This document shows, one piece after another, positions 35,023 to 44,494 of a stretch of 64,000 nucleotides of DNA; positions within the stretch are counted from its first letter, which is position 1; each line of letters starts with the position of its first letter. Made by a program: the position numbers and the translations under genes. This DNA comes from Gemmobacter lutimaris (GTDB lineage: Bacteria; Pseudomonadota; Alphaproteobacteria; Rhodobacterales; Rhodobacteraceae): the NCBI RefSeq assembly GCF_003570715.1, contig NZ_QXXQ01000002.1, positions 558,001 to 622,000 of the forward strand. The letters are read 5' to 3'. The notes below the pieces were generated by a model. The model was not told the DNA's origin. It saw only the letters and a list, made by a program, of their open reading frames with translations, and searched no databases.

Positions 35023-35748
35023 ATGTCGAAAGTTGCTCTGGTCACCGGGGGGTCGCGCGGCATCGGTGCGGCGATTTCTGTCGCGCTCAAGAATGCGGGC
35101 TATTCTGTCGCGGCGAACTATGCCGGCAATGATGACGCCGCTGCGGCTTTCACCAAGGAAACCGGCATTCCTACCTACAAATGGTCGGTTGCCGACTATG
35201 ACGCCTGCGCCGCAGGGATCGCCAAGGTGGAGACGGATCTGGGTCCGGTGTCGGTTCTGGTGAACAACGCAGGGATCACCCGTGATGCGATGTTCCACAA
35301 GATGACCCGCGCGCAATGGCAGGAGGTGATGGATACCAACCTCACCGGCCTGTTCAACATGACCCATCCGCTGTGGTCGGGCATGCGTGACCGCAAGTTT
35401 GGCCGCGTGATCAACATCTCCTCGATCAACGGTCAGAAGGGGCAGGCCGGTCAGGCCAACTATTCGGCCGCCAAGGCTGGCGATCTGGGCTTTACCAAGG
35501 CACTGGCACAGGAAGGCGCGCGCGCCGGCATCACCGTGAATGCGATCTGCCCCGGATATATCGGCACCGAGATGGTGCGTGCCATTGATGAAAAAGTCCT
35601 GAACGAGCGTATCATCCCGCAGATTCCGGTTGGCCGTTTGGGCGAACCCGAGGAAATCGCGCGCTGTGTGGTCTTCCTTGCTGCCGATGACGCAGGCTTT
35701 ATCACCGGCGCGACGATCAGCGCCAATGGTGGCCAGTTCTTCGTCTGA
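35023..35748 (+). CDS. phaB: Acetoacetyl-CoA reductase
   Basis: A 241-residue NADPH-dependent SDR giving (R)-3-hydroxybutyryl-CoA for PHB and for the ethylmalonyl-CoA pathway. The cofactor motif is TGGSRGIG (8-15), NNAG is in VLVNNAGITRDAMF, and the active site is YSAAK in QANYSAAKAGDLGF; the C-terminus ends GGQFFV, as in PhaB. AAGGAGG lies 5 bases before the ATG. A strong terminator follows 20 bases after the stop. phaC (synthase) is not in the window. Confidence 0.97.
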   Translation: MSKVALVTGGSRGIGAAISVALKNAGYSVAANYAGNDDAAAAFTKETGIPTYKWSVADYDACAAGIAKVETDLGPVSVLVNNAGITRDAMFHKMTRAQWQEVMDTNLTGLFNMTHPLWSGMRDRKFGRVINISSINGQKGQAGQANYSAAKAGDLGFTKALAQEGARAGITVNAICPGYIGTEMVRAIDEKVLNERIIPQIPVGRLGEPEEIARCVVFLAADDAGFITGATISANGGQFFV

Positions 35749-35767
35749 GCGAACTGCGACAAAGCCG

Positions 35768-35797
35768 AAAAGGCCCGCTTGCGCGGGCCTTTTTCTT
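35768..35797 (+). terminator. phaB terminator
   Basis: An eleven-base stem (AAAAGGCCCGC with its complement) and loop TTGC, running into TTTTTC then TTT on the plus strand. It is a strong intrinsic terminator of phaB. Confidence 0.9.
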
Positions 35798-35819
35798 TGC
35801 CTAGACCTTCGACCGGGCG

Positions 35820-35865
35820 CAAAAATCTTCGGAAGATTTTTGCAAATTTCTTGCAAGAATTTTGC
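35820..35865. repeat. Two abutting palindromes upstream of the EamA gene
   Basis: Palindrome 1 (35820-35842) has 11-base perfect arms CAAAAATCTTC and GAAGATTTTTG around one G. Palindrome 2 (35842-35865) is GCAAATTTCTTG then CAAGAATTTTGC, symmetric at all but one pair. They share one base and end 8 bases before the EamA ATG. The AT content is far above the surroundings. No T-run suits a terminator beyond that of phaB; double operator is the best reading. Confidence 0.55.
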
Positions 35866-35873
35866 GGGGGCGG

Positions 35874-36755
35874 ATGACGCAGGGCAGGGCAACAGCCATC
35901 GGGTTCAGTGCAGTGCTGCTTTGGGCATTGCTGGCTCTTTTCACCATCGGCTCGTCCCCGGTGCCGCCGTTTCAATTGAACGCGATCTGTTTCGCCATTG
36001 GTGGCGGGCTGGGATTGGCCCGCGTGCTCGCCAGCGGCGAAGGCGCGGTTCTGCGCCGGGTGCCGTGGTATGTTTATGCCTTCGGGACGATAGGGCTTTT
36101 TGGCTACCATGCGCTTTATTTCACCGCCTTCCGCATCGCACCTTCGGCGGAAACCGGGCTGATCGCCTACCTCTGGCCGTTGTTCATCGTTCTGCTGTCG
36201 GGCTTGCTGCCGGGCGAGAGGTTGCAGGCCGGGCATATCCTCGGCGCGCTGATCGCCTTCGCCGGGGCGGCGCTGATCGTGCTGGGGCGCGACGGCGGGC
36301 AGGCCAATGCGGCCGGGCTGGTCCTTGCCTTCGGCTGTGCGATCACATGGGCAGTCTATTCGGTGGCCTCGCGCGCGCTGGGGCAGGTGCCGACGGCGGC
36401 GGTGGCGGTCTATTGCCTGGCGACCGCAGCGCTTTCCGCCATCGTGCATCTTCTGATCGAACCGACGCTCTGGCCCGAAACCGCGACCGGCTGGCTTTCC
36501 GTGCTGGCGCTGGGGCTTGGCCCGGTGGGGCTTGCCTTCTTCACCTGGGACATCGGCATGAAAAAAGGCGACATCCAACTGCTTGGTGTCGCCTCTTATG
36601 CTGCGCCGCTCCTCTCCACGCTGGCGCTGGTGGTTGCCGGTATCGCGTCCCCATCGCTGGCACTGCTTGTCTCGGCGGTTCTGATCACCGGGGGGGCTGC
36701 GCTGGCCGCGCGGTCAAGACCGGCGCGGCCTAGCGCGAAGCGCGGTCAGGCGTGA
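35874..36755 (+). CDS. EamA/DMT-family transporter
   Basis: A 293-residue inner-membrane protein with ten hydrophobic helices in two EamA repeats (about 8-140 and 150-280). It starts MTQGRATAIGFSAVLLWALL at 35874; a TTG 12 bases upstream is possible but less likely. The pattern (AETGLIAYLWPLFIVLLS, then GPVGLAFFTWDIGMKKGD) resembles the YddG-type amino-acid exporter branch, which would mean efflux of aromatic or similar amino acids; this is family-level inference. The last 10 bases overlap the convergent YdcH gene. Confidence 0.85.
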   Translation: MTQGRATAIGFSAVLLWALLALFTIGSSPVPPFQLNAICFAIGGGLGLARVLASGEGAVLRRVPWYVYAFGTIGLFGYHALYFTAFRIAPSAETGLIAYLWPLFIVLLSGLLPGERLQAGHILGALIAFAGAALIVLGRDGGQANAAGLVLAFGCAITWAVYSVASRALGQVPTAAVAVYCLATAALSAIVHLLIEPTLWPETATGWLSVLALGLGPVGLAFFTWDIGMKKGDIQLLGVASYAAPLLSTLALVVAGIASPSLALLVSAVLITGGAALAARSRPARPSAKRGQA

Positions 36756-36913
36756 GACAGCCGCTCGATTTCTTCCTTGATCTTCAGCTTCTGCTTCTTC
36801 AGCGCCGCGATTTCGAGATCGTCACTTCCGGGGGCACGCTGCGCCCGTTCAACCATTTCCGACAGGTGTTCGTGCTTTTTCCTCAGCTCGACAATATGCG
36901 AAGCGACGGTCAT
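36746..36913 (-). CDS. YdcH family (DUF465) protein
   Basis: A 55-residue, strongly helical charged protein. The sequence begins MTVASHIVELRKKHEHLSEM and has a second helix LEIAALKKQKLKIKEEIERL, the antiparallel hairpin of DUF465. AGGAGG lies 5 bases before the ATG at 36913, an excellent ribosome site. The function is unknown. The gene overlaps the convergent EamA gene by 10 bases at the 3' ends. Confidence 0.88.
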   Translation of the reverse strand: MTVASHIVELRKKHEHLSEMVERAQRAPGSDDLEIAALKKQKLKIKEEIERLSHA

Positions 36914-37010
36914 CAAAGCCTCCTGTAATGTGTTCGACAGGGTGATTGCAGCACGGATTCATCCGCTTGTCATCAAAATGTCACCGCTGCATCGCAGCAA
37001 TTTCGGGCAA

Positions 37011-37769
37011 TTAGCCGAACTGCGCCGAAAGGTCGCCGCCCATGCGCAGGATTTCGTTCGCGGCGGGGGTATAGCTTTCCCGGTCGCCTTCATGTGACGC
37101 GCCGTGATGGATGACGAAGGGGGCCAGCAACCGGAAGGGGGTGCGCCCCCCCTTGCGTGCACGCAGAATCACCCGTCGCGCGGCCCTGCCTTCGCGGGGG
37201 GCCAAGGGCAGCACACTGGCCGATCCCAGCGTGCCGAGGGCTGACAGAAGATCGGGCAGGGCATCGGCGCCGGCAATCATCGTCAACCAGCCACCGGGAC
37301 GCAGGCGACGCGCCGCAACAGCAAGCCAGTCGCCAAGCGGAACCGCCTCGACCTGCATGGCCAAGGCGCGACTGGCCACGGGTGAAGGGGTGCCGCCTGG
37401 CGGGTAGTAGGGCGGGTTGCAGATCACATGGTCGAAATCACGGCGCAGATCGCGGGGCATGTTGCGCAGATCGCCCTCCGCAACATCCAGCGCGATGCCG
37501 TTGCGGGTGGCGTTGCGGCGGGCGAGGTCGGCGTAATCGGGCTGAAGTTCCAACCCTGCGAGGCGCAGGCCGGGCACACGCCAGCCAAGGCACAGCGCGG
37601 CTGCCCCGGCGCCGCAACCCAGATCCAGCACGCTCTGCCCCGCCTCTGCCGGACAGGCGGACGCCAGCAACACCGGATCCGTTGCCGCGCGATACCCTTT
37701 CAGCGGCTGCCACAAATGCAGCTTTCCGCACAGAAACTTGTCATCGCTCAGTTCGGCGTCAGAAAACAT
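37011..37769 (-). CDS. trmN6: tRNA1(Val) adenine-37 N6-methyltransferase-like protein
   Basis: A 252-residue SAM-dependent methyltransferase. It has the SAM motif VLDLGCGAGAAALCLG (49-55 core), the acidic motif II LAGLELQPDYADLARRN and the catalytic NPPYY motif (N118-P119-P120-Y121), which marks N6-adenine or N5-glutamine methylation. The family resemblance is to TrmN6 of E. coli, acting on A37 of tRNA-Val. The ATG overlaps the DUF2007 stop by one base, so translation is coupled. Confidence 0.88.
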   Translation of the reverse strand: MFSDAELSDDKFLCGKLHLWQPLKGYRAATDPVLLASACPAEAGQSVLDLGCGAGAAALCLGWRVPGLRLAGLELQPDYADLARRNATRNGIALDVAEGDLRNMPRDLRRDFDHVICNPPYYPPGGTPSPVASRALAMQVEAVPLGDWLAVAARRLRPGGWLTMIAGADALPDLLSALGTLGSASVLPLAPREGRAARRVILRARKGGRTPFRLLAPFVIHHGASHEGDRESYTPAANEILRMGGDLSAQFG

Positions 37770-37984
37770 CAGCGCCCCGCATCTATGTCATTGTCGCGCA
37801 GGATGGCTTGCGCGATGAAAAGGTCACGGTCCGCAACCATCAGCCGCTGCGGCAGAATGCCAAGGCTTCCGTCAAGGATGCTCATGTGGACGTCGAGCGG
37901 AAACACCGCTATACCCTCGCCCTCAAGAAGGGTCGTGGCGAAGGCGATGACAGTCAGGTCTGTGCTGCGCAGGATTTCCTTCAT
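37769..37984 (-). CDS. DUF2007 family protein
   Basis: A 71-residue cytoplasmic protein: MKEILRSTDLTVIAFATTLL at the start and RLMVADRDLFIAQAILRDND near the end are the DUF2007 (putative signal-transducing, GlnB-like small fold) pattern. It leads a two-gene operon with trmN6. Its start is 54 bases from the divergent polyprenyl synthase start, so the two promoters lie close together. No strong ribosome site is visible. Confidence 0.85.
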   Translation of the reverse strand: MKEILRSTDLTVIAFATTLLEGEGIAVFPLDVHMSILDGSLGILPQRLMVADRDLFIAQAILRDNDIDAGR

Positions 37985-38038
37985 GGTGCAGCAATGTCGG
38001 CAAAAGTCGCAGTTGTCGAGGGGATGAACGGGGGCGTT

Positions 38039-39040
38039 ATGGGGTTGGACGAGGCTGCACGGAAACCGCATGATCGCCTCGGCGAATGGCTGGCCGCCGA
38101 TATGGAGGCAGTGAATGCCATGATCCGGGCGCGCATGGCCTCGGAACATGCGCCGCGCATCCCGGAGGTTACCGCGCATCTGGTGGAAGCGGGAGGCAAG
38201 CGGTTGCGGCCGATGCTGACGCTCGCCGCCGCGCGGCTGTGCGGATATGATGGCCCGTTCCACATCCATCTGGCCGCGACGGTGGAGTTCATCCATACCG
38301 CGACGCTGCTGCATGACGATGTGGTGGACGAAAGCGCGCAACGTCGGGGGCGGCCGACGGCCAACCTGCTGTGGGATAACAAATCCTCGGTTCTGGTCGG
38401 GGATTATCTGTTTGCGCGCAGCTTCCAGTTGATGACCGAGACAGGTTCCATGCGGGTGATGGAGATCCTGTCGAACGCCAGTGCCACAATTGCCGAGGGC
38501 GAAGTGCTGCAACTGACTGCGGCGCAGGATCTGGCGACGACCGAAGCCATCTATCTGCAAGTGGTGCGCGGCAAGACCGCCGCGCTGTTTTCCGCCGCGA
38601 CCGAGGTGGGCGGCGTGATCGCCGGGGCCTCTGCGGATCAGGTTCAGGCGCTTTACACCTATGGGGATGCACTGGGCATCGCCTTCCAGATTGCCGACGA
38701 CCTGCTGGACTATGGCGGCACCTCTGCGGCCATCGGCAAGAATGTGGGTGATGATTTCCGCGAGCGCAAGCTGACCCTGCCGGTGATCAAGGCGGTGGCG
38801 CTGGCCGATGCCGAAGAGCGCGCCTTCTGGGAACGCACGATTGCGCGCGGTCGTCAGGAAGACGGCGATCTGGAGCAGGCGCTGGCCATCATGGCGCGTC
38901 ACGGCGCGATGGAAGCGGCGCGCGACGATGCGCTGGCTTGGGCCGCGAAGGCGCGGGCTGCCATCGACACGCTGCCCGACCATCCGCTGCGCGGCATGCT
39001 GTCGGACCTTGCCGCCTATGTGGTGGCGCGGATCAACTGA
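38039..39040 (+). CDS. Long-chain polyprenyl diphosphate synthase
   Basis: A 333-residue trans-prenyltransferase that builds the ubiquinone side chain (octa- or decaprenyl). It starts [20 protein letters not shown] at 38039 with GGGGG nearby; ATGs at 37994 and 38024 are also in frame but not family sequence. The first aspartate motif is DDVVD (93-97) in [13 protein letters not shown] and the second is DDLLD in [20 protein letters not shown] binds isopentenyl diphosphate. Chain length cannot be read reliably. The 3' end overlaps convergent ispE by 25 bases. Confidence 0.93.
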   Translation: MGLDEAARKPHDRLGEWLAADMEAVNAMIRARMASEHAPRIPEVTAHLVEAGGKRLRPMLTLAAARLCGYDGPFHIHLAATVEFIHTATLLHDDVVDESAQRRGRPTANLLWDNKSSVLVGDYLFARSFQLMTETGSMRVMEILSNASATIAEGEVLQLTAAQDLATTEAIYLQVVRGKTAALFSAATEVGGVIAGASADQVQALYTYGDALGIAFQIADDLLDYGGTSAAIGKNVGDDFRERKLTLPVIKAVALADAEERAFWERTIARGRQEDGDLEQALAIMARHGAMEAARDDALAWAAKARAAIDTLPDHPLRGMLSDLAAYVVARIN

Positions 39041-39924
39041 GCCATATCGGCCCGCCCCGGATAGATCAGGCCCGACGCGACCCACCAGTCGGGTTGGTCT
39101 TCCGCCAGTGTCTCGGACGCCGCAATCGCCTCGGCCTCTTTGGCAAACAGCGCGAAACAGGTGGCGCCCGATCCTGACATGCGCGCGAACAGCGCACCGG
39201 GCAGGGCCTCCAGCGCGCTGACCACATCGCCAATCACCGGGGCAATGATCCGGGCGGGAGCCTCCAGATCGTTGCGGGTGTCGCGCAGCCAACCGGCCAG
39301 CGCGGCGGCGTCGATCCAGCTTGGCAGCACCTCGGGCAGGGGCGAATTTTTCTTTTGCGGCAGGGCCTTGAAGACCGCAGGCGTCGGCACCTCGATGCGC
39401 GGATTGGCCAGCACCACATGTACCTCGGGCAGCGGCGGCAGCCAGTCCAGCTTTTCCCCGATGCCGCGCATCCGGGCGGGGTGCGATGCAAGACACACCG
39501 GCACATCCGCCCCCAGCGCCGCGACCGCATCGGCCTGCGCCTGCGTCATGCCGGGCATCCGTCCGGCCATGGCCTGAAGCCTCAGCAACACGCGGATGGC
39601 GGCCGCCGCGTCGGCCGATCCGCCGCCGATGCCGCTGGCCGGGGGCAGGCGCTTGTCCAGCACCAGATCCGCCCCCATGTCGCCTGCCACCAGCCGCGCC
39701 GCCCGCAAGACCAGATTGTCCTGCCCCGCAGGCACCCCGGCGGCAAAAGGCCCGGTCACCCGCAGGTTCAGCCCGTCCGCCGGGGTGGCGCGCAGGCCGT
39801 CGCCGATGCCGGCAAAGACCACCAGACTGTCCAGCAGATGATAGCCGTCCGCCCGCTGCCCTGTGACATGCAGGCAGAGGTTGATCTTGGCATGAGCGAA
39901 TTCAGTGATCGTTTTCGGCAGCAT
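39016..39924 (-). CDS. ispE: 4-diphosphocytidyl-2-C-methyl-D-erythritol kinase
   Basis: A 302-residue GHMP kinase that phosphorylates CDP-ME in the non-mevalonate isoprenoid pathway. It starts [20 protein letters not shown] at 39924, inside the end of the TPR gene (23-base overlap), with AAGG upstream. The ATP loop is [17 protein letters not shown], and the C-terminal [11 protein letters not shown] motif 3 is intact. It is convergent with the polyprenyl synthase that uses its products, overlapping by 25 bases. Confidence 0.95.
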   Translation of the reverse strand: MLPKTITEFAHAKINLCLHVTGQRADGYHLLDSLVVFAGIGDGLRATPADGLNLRVTGPFAAGVPAGQDNLVLRAARLVAGDMGADLVLDKRLPPASGIGGGSADAAAAIRVLLRLQAMAGRMPGMTQAQADAVAALGADVPVCLASHPARMRGIGEKLDWLPPLPEVHVVLANPRIEVPTPAVFKALPQKKNSPLPEVLPSWIDAAALAGWLRDTRNDLEAPARIIAPVIGDVVSALEALPGALFARMSGSGATCFALFAKEAEAIAASETLAEDQPDWWVASGLIYPGRADMAQLIRATT

Positions 39925-41659
39925 CGACCTTGCCCAATGGGGCTGCGCCTTCATCGGCCAGCACGCGGTCCAGCCCGATTTCCAGCTTGCGGCGAATGCG
40001 TTTCGCCTCTTTTTCTTCGGGATTGAACGAGAGCGCCCGACGCCACTGGAATTGCGCTTCCAGCTTACGGCCGACCGCCCAGTAGATATCGCCCAGATGG
40101 TCGGTCACGATCGGGTCCACCGGCTCCATCAAAGAGGCCGCTTCCATCGGTTCCACCGCTTCGTCATAGCGGCCAAGGCGGAAATAGGCCCAGGCAAGGC
40201 TGTCAGTGATGTAGCCGCTGTCGGGCTGCGCCGCCACGGCGCGCTTGATCAGGTCCAGCGCCTCGTCAAGGTTCTTGTTCAGCTCCAGAAAGCTGTAGCC
40301 GAGGTAATTGAGCACCTGCGGCTGGTCGGGGCTGAGTTCCAGCGCCTTGCGCAGATCGGCCTCGGCCTGATCCCAGCGTTTCTGGCGTTCGTGGCAGATG
40401 CCCCGGCTGAAGAAAAGTGGCCAGTCGCGGGCGGTGGGTGTGCCGACCAGCGCGATGGCACTGTCGTAAACCTTGGTCGCATCCTCGAAACGATCCTCGC
40501 GGCGCAACAGGTCGGCATAAGCGATCTGCACGCTGAGAAGCTTCGGATAGGTTCGGGCGAGGTTCTGCAACACCTCCAGCGCGGCATCGGTCCGGTCGCT
40601 GGACAGCAACGTATCGGCCCGGCCCAATTCGGCCAGATAGAATTCCGGCGCGGTGTTCGGCACCATCGCATAGGTCGCGGCGGCCATGTCATGCTGGCCT
40701 TCGGCGTTCAGCAGGCTCGCCGACATCAGCACGGCTTCGGTATGGTCGGGGCGCAGCCATGCGGCCGTGCGGGCGTAGATCAGGGTATAGCTGTTATCCG
40801 CCTCGCCGTTCAGCGCCACGGCCATGGTATAGAAGGCTTCGGCGACGCCTTCGGCCGGGTTGGTGGCGATGGCATAGGGCACGGGTTGACCGGCTTCCAG
40901 TTGCGCGCGCATCTCATCGACGGCAGGGTCTTGCCCCGGCGCGAAGGCGCTGTCCAGAAGAGCGGTGGCATCGGACGGGCGTTCAAGCTGGCTGAGGATC
41001 TGGGCATGGCCCAGAAGCGCCCGACGCACGGTTTTCAGCGGCGCAAGGGCGGGATCTGACAGGATCTTGTCCGCCCCTTCGAAATCGCCGACGGACGCCA
41101 GCGCCAGGGCCTTGTGATAGCGGGCGAAAAGCGCGGCCCCCTTCGCTTCTGCGGCCTTGTCGAAGGCGGCCAGTGCCTCGGTCATGCGGCCCTCACCGGC
41201 CTCGGACCATGCGCCGACCAATTGATCGAACAGGGTATTGGTGCTTTGGCCGTTTGCGGTGGCGGCGAGGATGGCCGCGTAATTGCCCCGCTTGGCCTCA
41301 TCCGCCAGAAGGGCGAGGCTGGCGAACTGGCTTTTGCCGCCCAGATCGACAAGCCGTCGGCCATAGGTAGCGGCCGTTTCAAAATCGCCCGAACCCATCG
41401 TGGCGACAATCGCACCATTCAGCATATCAATGTTTTGCGGGTCTTTCGCCAGGGCGCGGGCAAACCAGCCCGCCGCCTCGGCATAATTGCTGTCGGTTGC
41501 GGCGACACGGGCGGCCAAGTAGGCCCCGGAATCCACGGGCTGTTCTGCGGCGGGCGTGGTCGCGGTCGTTGTTTGCGCGGGTGCGGTTTCAGCCCGTGCC
41601 AGCGGCGCGCCCGCGAGGGCGGCTAGGGCTAGGACGAGGGCGGTAGGTCCGAGGCGCAT
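39902..41659 (-). CDS. Exported TPR-repeat protein
   Basis: A 585-residue protein with a cleavable signal peptide ([20 protein letters not shown] then ARAE), a Thr/Ala-rich stretch, and at least eight to ten TPR motifs through most of the length (for example [69 protein letters not shown]). TPRs form protein-binding superhelices; a periplasmic scaffold role is likely, but no partner is known. The pairing with ispE (23-base overlap) recurs in Rhodobacterales. Confidence 0.88.
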   Translation of the reverse strand: MRLGPTALVLALAALAGAPLARAETAPAQTTTATTPAAEQPVDSGAYLAARVAATDSNYAEAAGWFARALAKDPQNIDMLNGAIVATMGSGDFETAATYGRRLVDLGGKSQFASLALLADEAKRGNYAAILAATANGQSTNTLFDQLVGAWSEAGEGRMTEALAAFDKAAEAKGAALFARYHKALALASVGDFEGADKILSDPALAPLKTVRRALLGHAQILSQLERPSDATALLDSAFAPGQDPAVDEMRAQLEAGQPVPYAIATNPAEGVAEAFYTMAVALNGEADNSYTLIYARTAAWLRPDHTEAVLMSASLLNAEGQHDMAAATYAMVPNTAPEFYLAELGRADTLLSSDRTDAALEVLQNLARTYPKLLSVQIAYADLLRREDRFEDATKVYDSAIALVGTPTARDWPLFFSRGICHERQKRWDQAEADLRKALELSPDQPQVLNYLGYSFLELNKNLDEALDLIKRAVAAQPDSGYITDSLAWAYFRLGRYDEAVEPMEAASLMEPVDPIVTDHLGDIYWAVGRKLEAQFQWRRALSFNPEEKEAKRIRRKLEIGLDRVLADEGAAPLGKVDAAENDH

Positions 41660-41694
41660 TCAAGTCTCCGCTGGCTGGTCGATATGTCAGACTA

Positions 41695-41730
41695 GGCTGG
41701 CCGCAGGTGCGGCGCAATGCACGGCCAGCC
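41695..41730. repeat. Inverted repeat between mprF and the TPR gene
   Basis: Nine-base arms GGCTGGCCG and CGGCCAGCC with an 18-base loop, 35 bases before the TPR gene start and 45 bases after the mprF stop. It could end the mprF transcript (no T-run) or form a leader structure. Confidence 0.35.
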
Positions 41731-41775
41731 GCGCACCGGCGGCAATGGCGTGAAGTCGCGCAGATGTTATTGCAA

Positions 41776-44370
41776 TCACTTGCGCAACAGCCCCCGCGCC
41801 CCGCCGGCGATCAGCAGCGCTACATCAGTCATAGCCCGCGTGGGCGACAGGCCGGGCGGCACGGCAATGTAGCGCGGCTGCCAGTCGGGGTGGAATTTCT
41901 GCTTGAAGGCGCGCAGACCCGCGAAATTGTAGAAGGTCCCGCCATGGCGATAGATCAGCCGGCCAAAGCGGTTCCACAGCCGACCGACCGAGCGTTCCGA
42001 AAGACCAGCCAAAGGCGCAACGCCAAGGCTGAAGGTTTCCGCACCCTTGCCGCGGTAAAGTTCGATCAGTGACAGGAACAGGAATTCCATCATGCCAGAT
42101 GCTTCGTCGGGCAGGTAGCGCATCAGATCGACCGACACATGCCGCCCCTCGCCGGGGGCAAGCACATTGGCGAATGCAAGGATCGGGCCACCTTCCGCGC
42201 GCCGCACCACGGCGATGGGAAAGCGCGCCAGATACTCCGCATCGAAGCGGCCGACGGAGAAGCTTTTCTCGCGCCCGGCCTTGCCGTCCAGCCAGGCGTT
42301 GGAAACCGTGGCCAGTTCGGCGATCAGGGCAGGGGCGTGGGGCGGGGGCAGCAGTTCCATTTGCAGCCCTTCGCGCTCTTGCTTGTGATGGGCGGCGCGC
42401 AGCGACTTGAAGGCGGCGCCGGCAAGGCTGAAGCCCTGCAAGGGGATCACGGCCTCTTCGCCCACTTTGTGCAGGGCCATGCCGAGATCGACATAGACCG
42501 GCAGAAATCCGGGGCCGACCTCGTAGAACATCGGACGGCAATTGGCGCGCTGTGCCTGATCAATGAAGGCCCAACAGAGGTCGGGCACTTCTTCGGCACG
42601 GCCAACGGGATCGCCAAGGGCGACCCATGTGGACCCCTGCACCCCATACATGATGAAGGCGCCGCCTGCGTCCGAGAACAGGAAACGCTTGTCACCCGAC
42701 AGGCCGATACAGCCTTGCGGGTCGCTTGCCGCCGCCACGATGGCCGCCGCGCGGTCCAGCACACCGGGATCTTGCGCGCGCAACGGGCGGCTGCGCACCG
42801 GGCGCAGCGCGAGGTAGAGACCGAAGAACAGCAGGATGGCCGAGGCGACCAGCCCCGCCCGCAAGGCGCGCGGGGTATTTGCGCCATGTGCAATCTCGGT
42901 CCACAGGTCGTTGGAATAGGGCGTGGTGCGGTGGACGAAGAAGAAGAACACCGCCGCCGCAAGGACAACCCCCAGCACGAGCGCGAACCACGCCGGGCTG
43001 AACACACCCTCGGTCAGCTTGGCCTTCCGGTGAAAGGCGCCCCGGAACGGCAACAGCAGCAGCAGCCCCGCGCCAAGAAGAAGCGCGCTATCCACGTCGA
43101 ACCCGTTCAGCAGCGAGGCGACCAAGCCGCCCGCCAGCACCGCCTGCGTCAGCCAGAACGCCGCCTCCACGCGCCGGGCCAGGCCATGTGACAGGATCAG
43201 CAGCAGCACCCCGGCCACGGCAGAGGCCAGTGTGCCGCCCTCGATCAACAGGGCGGCGATGACATCGCGGTCGGCCATCGCATCGCCCCGGACCGAAGGG
43301 ATCAGCGAGGCCATCAGCAGGTAAACCCCGAAACCGAAGGTCACCAGCCCCACCAGCGAGGGCACCACGCCGCCCAGCGCCTCGGTCACCGGGCGGCTTT
43401 GCGAGGGCAGGCGGCCCATCAGCCGGGTGATGAGCCCGCCTGCCATCCGCGCCTCGTTGACCGAAACGATGACGAAGCCCAGAACGAAGGGCAGGATGTA
43501 ATAGATCATGCGGAACATCAGCAGGGCGGCGGCGGCCTCGCTGACGGGCACTTCCGGGGGAAGGGTGCCGATGACCACGGTTTCAAACACGCCGACGCCA
43601 CCGGGGACGTGGCTCAGAATGCCGATCATCATGGCAATGGCATAGATCGCCACGAAGGATGCGAAATCCGGGGTGCCTGCGGGCATCAGAACCCATAGGG
43701 TATAGGCCGCCGCCACCACGTCGATCAGCGTCACCGCCAGTTGCCCGGCAAGGCTGCGCGGCGGCGGCAGGCGCAGGTCGAATCGCCAGACCTTCAACGA
43801 GCGGTTGCCCCAGGAGATGAACAGGATTACCGCGACCGAGACCACCAGAACCGCCAGCGAGCCCCAGCGCACCAGACCGGGAGACAGCGGCATCACGTCC
43901 GAGGCTGCCATCGGATGTATCGCCAGCGCGGCAAGGCCGATCAGGGTCAGGCCCGTGCCAAGGGCCATGGCGATATAGGCGGAAACTGCGGCCACCTCGA
44001 AGGCATTCAGCCCGAAGGCGGAATAGATCCGATAGCGCACCGCGCCACCCGACACGATGCTGACGCCGATCGTGTTGCCGAAGGCATAGCCCAGAAAGCC
44101 GCCCAGCCCCACCACCCGCCACGGCAGCCGGTGCCCGATGAAATGCAGGGCAAAGACATCATAGCCCACCAGCGCCGCATATCCCACCGCCGTCGCCAGA
44201 ACCGCGCCGATCAGGCTGTGCCATGGGGTTGCGCGGATATGTGCCATCACATCCGCCGGATCGACCGGCCGCAGCAGGTGATACAGCGCATAAAGCCCCA
44301 GCCCGAACAGCCCGATGCCCAGCAGGATCGGAAAGCTCCGGCGCAGGAAAGAGATTGTGGATGCGATCAT
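41776..44370 (-). CDS. mprF: Bifunctional phosphatidylglycerol aminoacyltransferase/flippase
   Basis: An 864-residue membrane protein of MprF type. About fourteen hydrophobic helices in the N-terminal two thirds (LTIGLAALA, VVIGTLPPE and HVPGGVGVFE are in the flippase-type part) are followed by a cytoplasmic GNAT-like domain from about residue 560 (GCIGLSGDKRFLFSD, GFSLAGAAFKSLRAAHHK, SLGVAPLAGLSER). It transfers Lys or Ala from tRNA to phosphatidylglycerol, reducing negative surface charge and cationic peptide binding. Lys versus Ala specificity cannot be told by eye. It is a single gene. Confidence 0.93.
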   Translation of the reverse strand: MIASTISFLRRSFPILLGIGLFGLGLYALYHLLRPVDPADVMAHIRATPWHSLIGAVLATAVGYAALVGYDVFALHFIGHRLPWRVVGLGGFLGYAFGNTIGVSIVSGGAVRYRIYSAFGLNAFEVAAVSAYIAMALGTGLTLIGLAALAIHPMAASDVMPLSPGLVRWGSLAVLVVSVAVILFISWGNRSLKVWRFDLRLPPPRSLAGQLAVTLIDVVAAAYTLWVLMPAGTPDFASFVAIYAIAMMIGILSHVPGGVGVFETVVIGTLPPEVPVSEAAAALLMFRMIYYILPFVLGFVIVSVNEARMAGGLITRLMGRLPSQSRPVTEALGGVVPSLVGLVTFGFGVYLLMASLIPSVRGDAMADRDVIAALLIEGGTLASAVAGVLLLILSHGLARRVEAAFWLTQAVLAGGLVASLLNGFDVDSALLLGAGLLLLLPFRGAFHRKAKLTEGVFSPAWFALVLGVVLAAAVFFFFVHRTTPYSNDLWTEIAHGANTPRALRAGLVASAILLFFGLYLALRPVRSRPLRAQDPGVLDRAAAIVAAASDPQGCIGLSGDKRFLFSDAGGAFIMYGVQGSTWVALGDPVGRAEEVPDLCWAFIDQAQRANCRPMFYEVGPGFLPVYVDLGMALHKVGEEAVIPLQGFSLAGAAFKSLRAAHHKQEREGLQMELLPPPHAPALIAELATVSNAWLDGKAGREKSFSVGRFDAEYLARFPIAVVRRAEGGPILAFANVLAPGEGRHVSVDLMRYLPDEASGMMEFLFLSLIELYRGKGAETFSLGVAPLAGLSERSVGRLWNRFGRLIYRHGGTFYNFAGLRAFKQKFHPDWQPRYIAVPPGLSPTRAMTDVALLIAGGARGLLRK

Positions 44371-44494
44371 CTTGGAAATGCAGCCCGTCGCGGTCTTCCG
44401 GTCAGGTTCCAGCTAGGGCATAGGCTGGCGCGTGTAAACACTGCGGGCAGGATTGTGACCTGACGGCCGAAGGGATTTGGCAGCGCGCCGCGCA

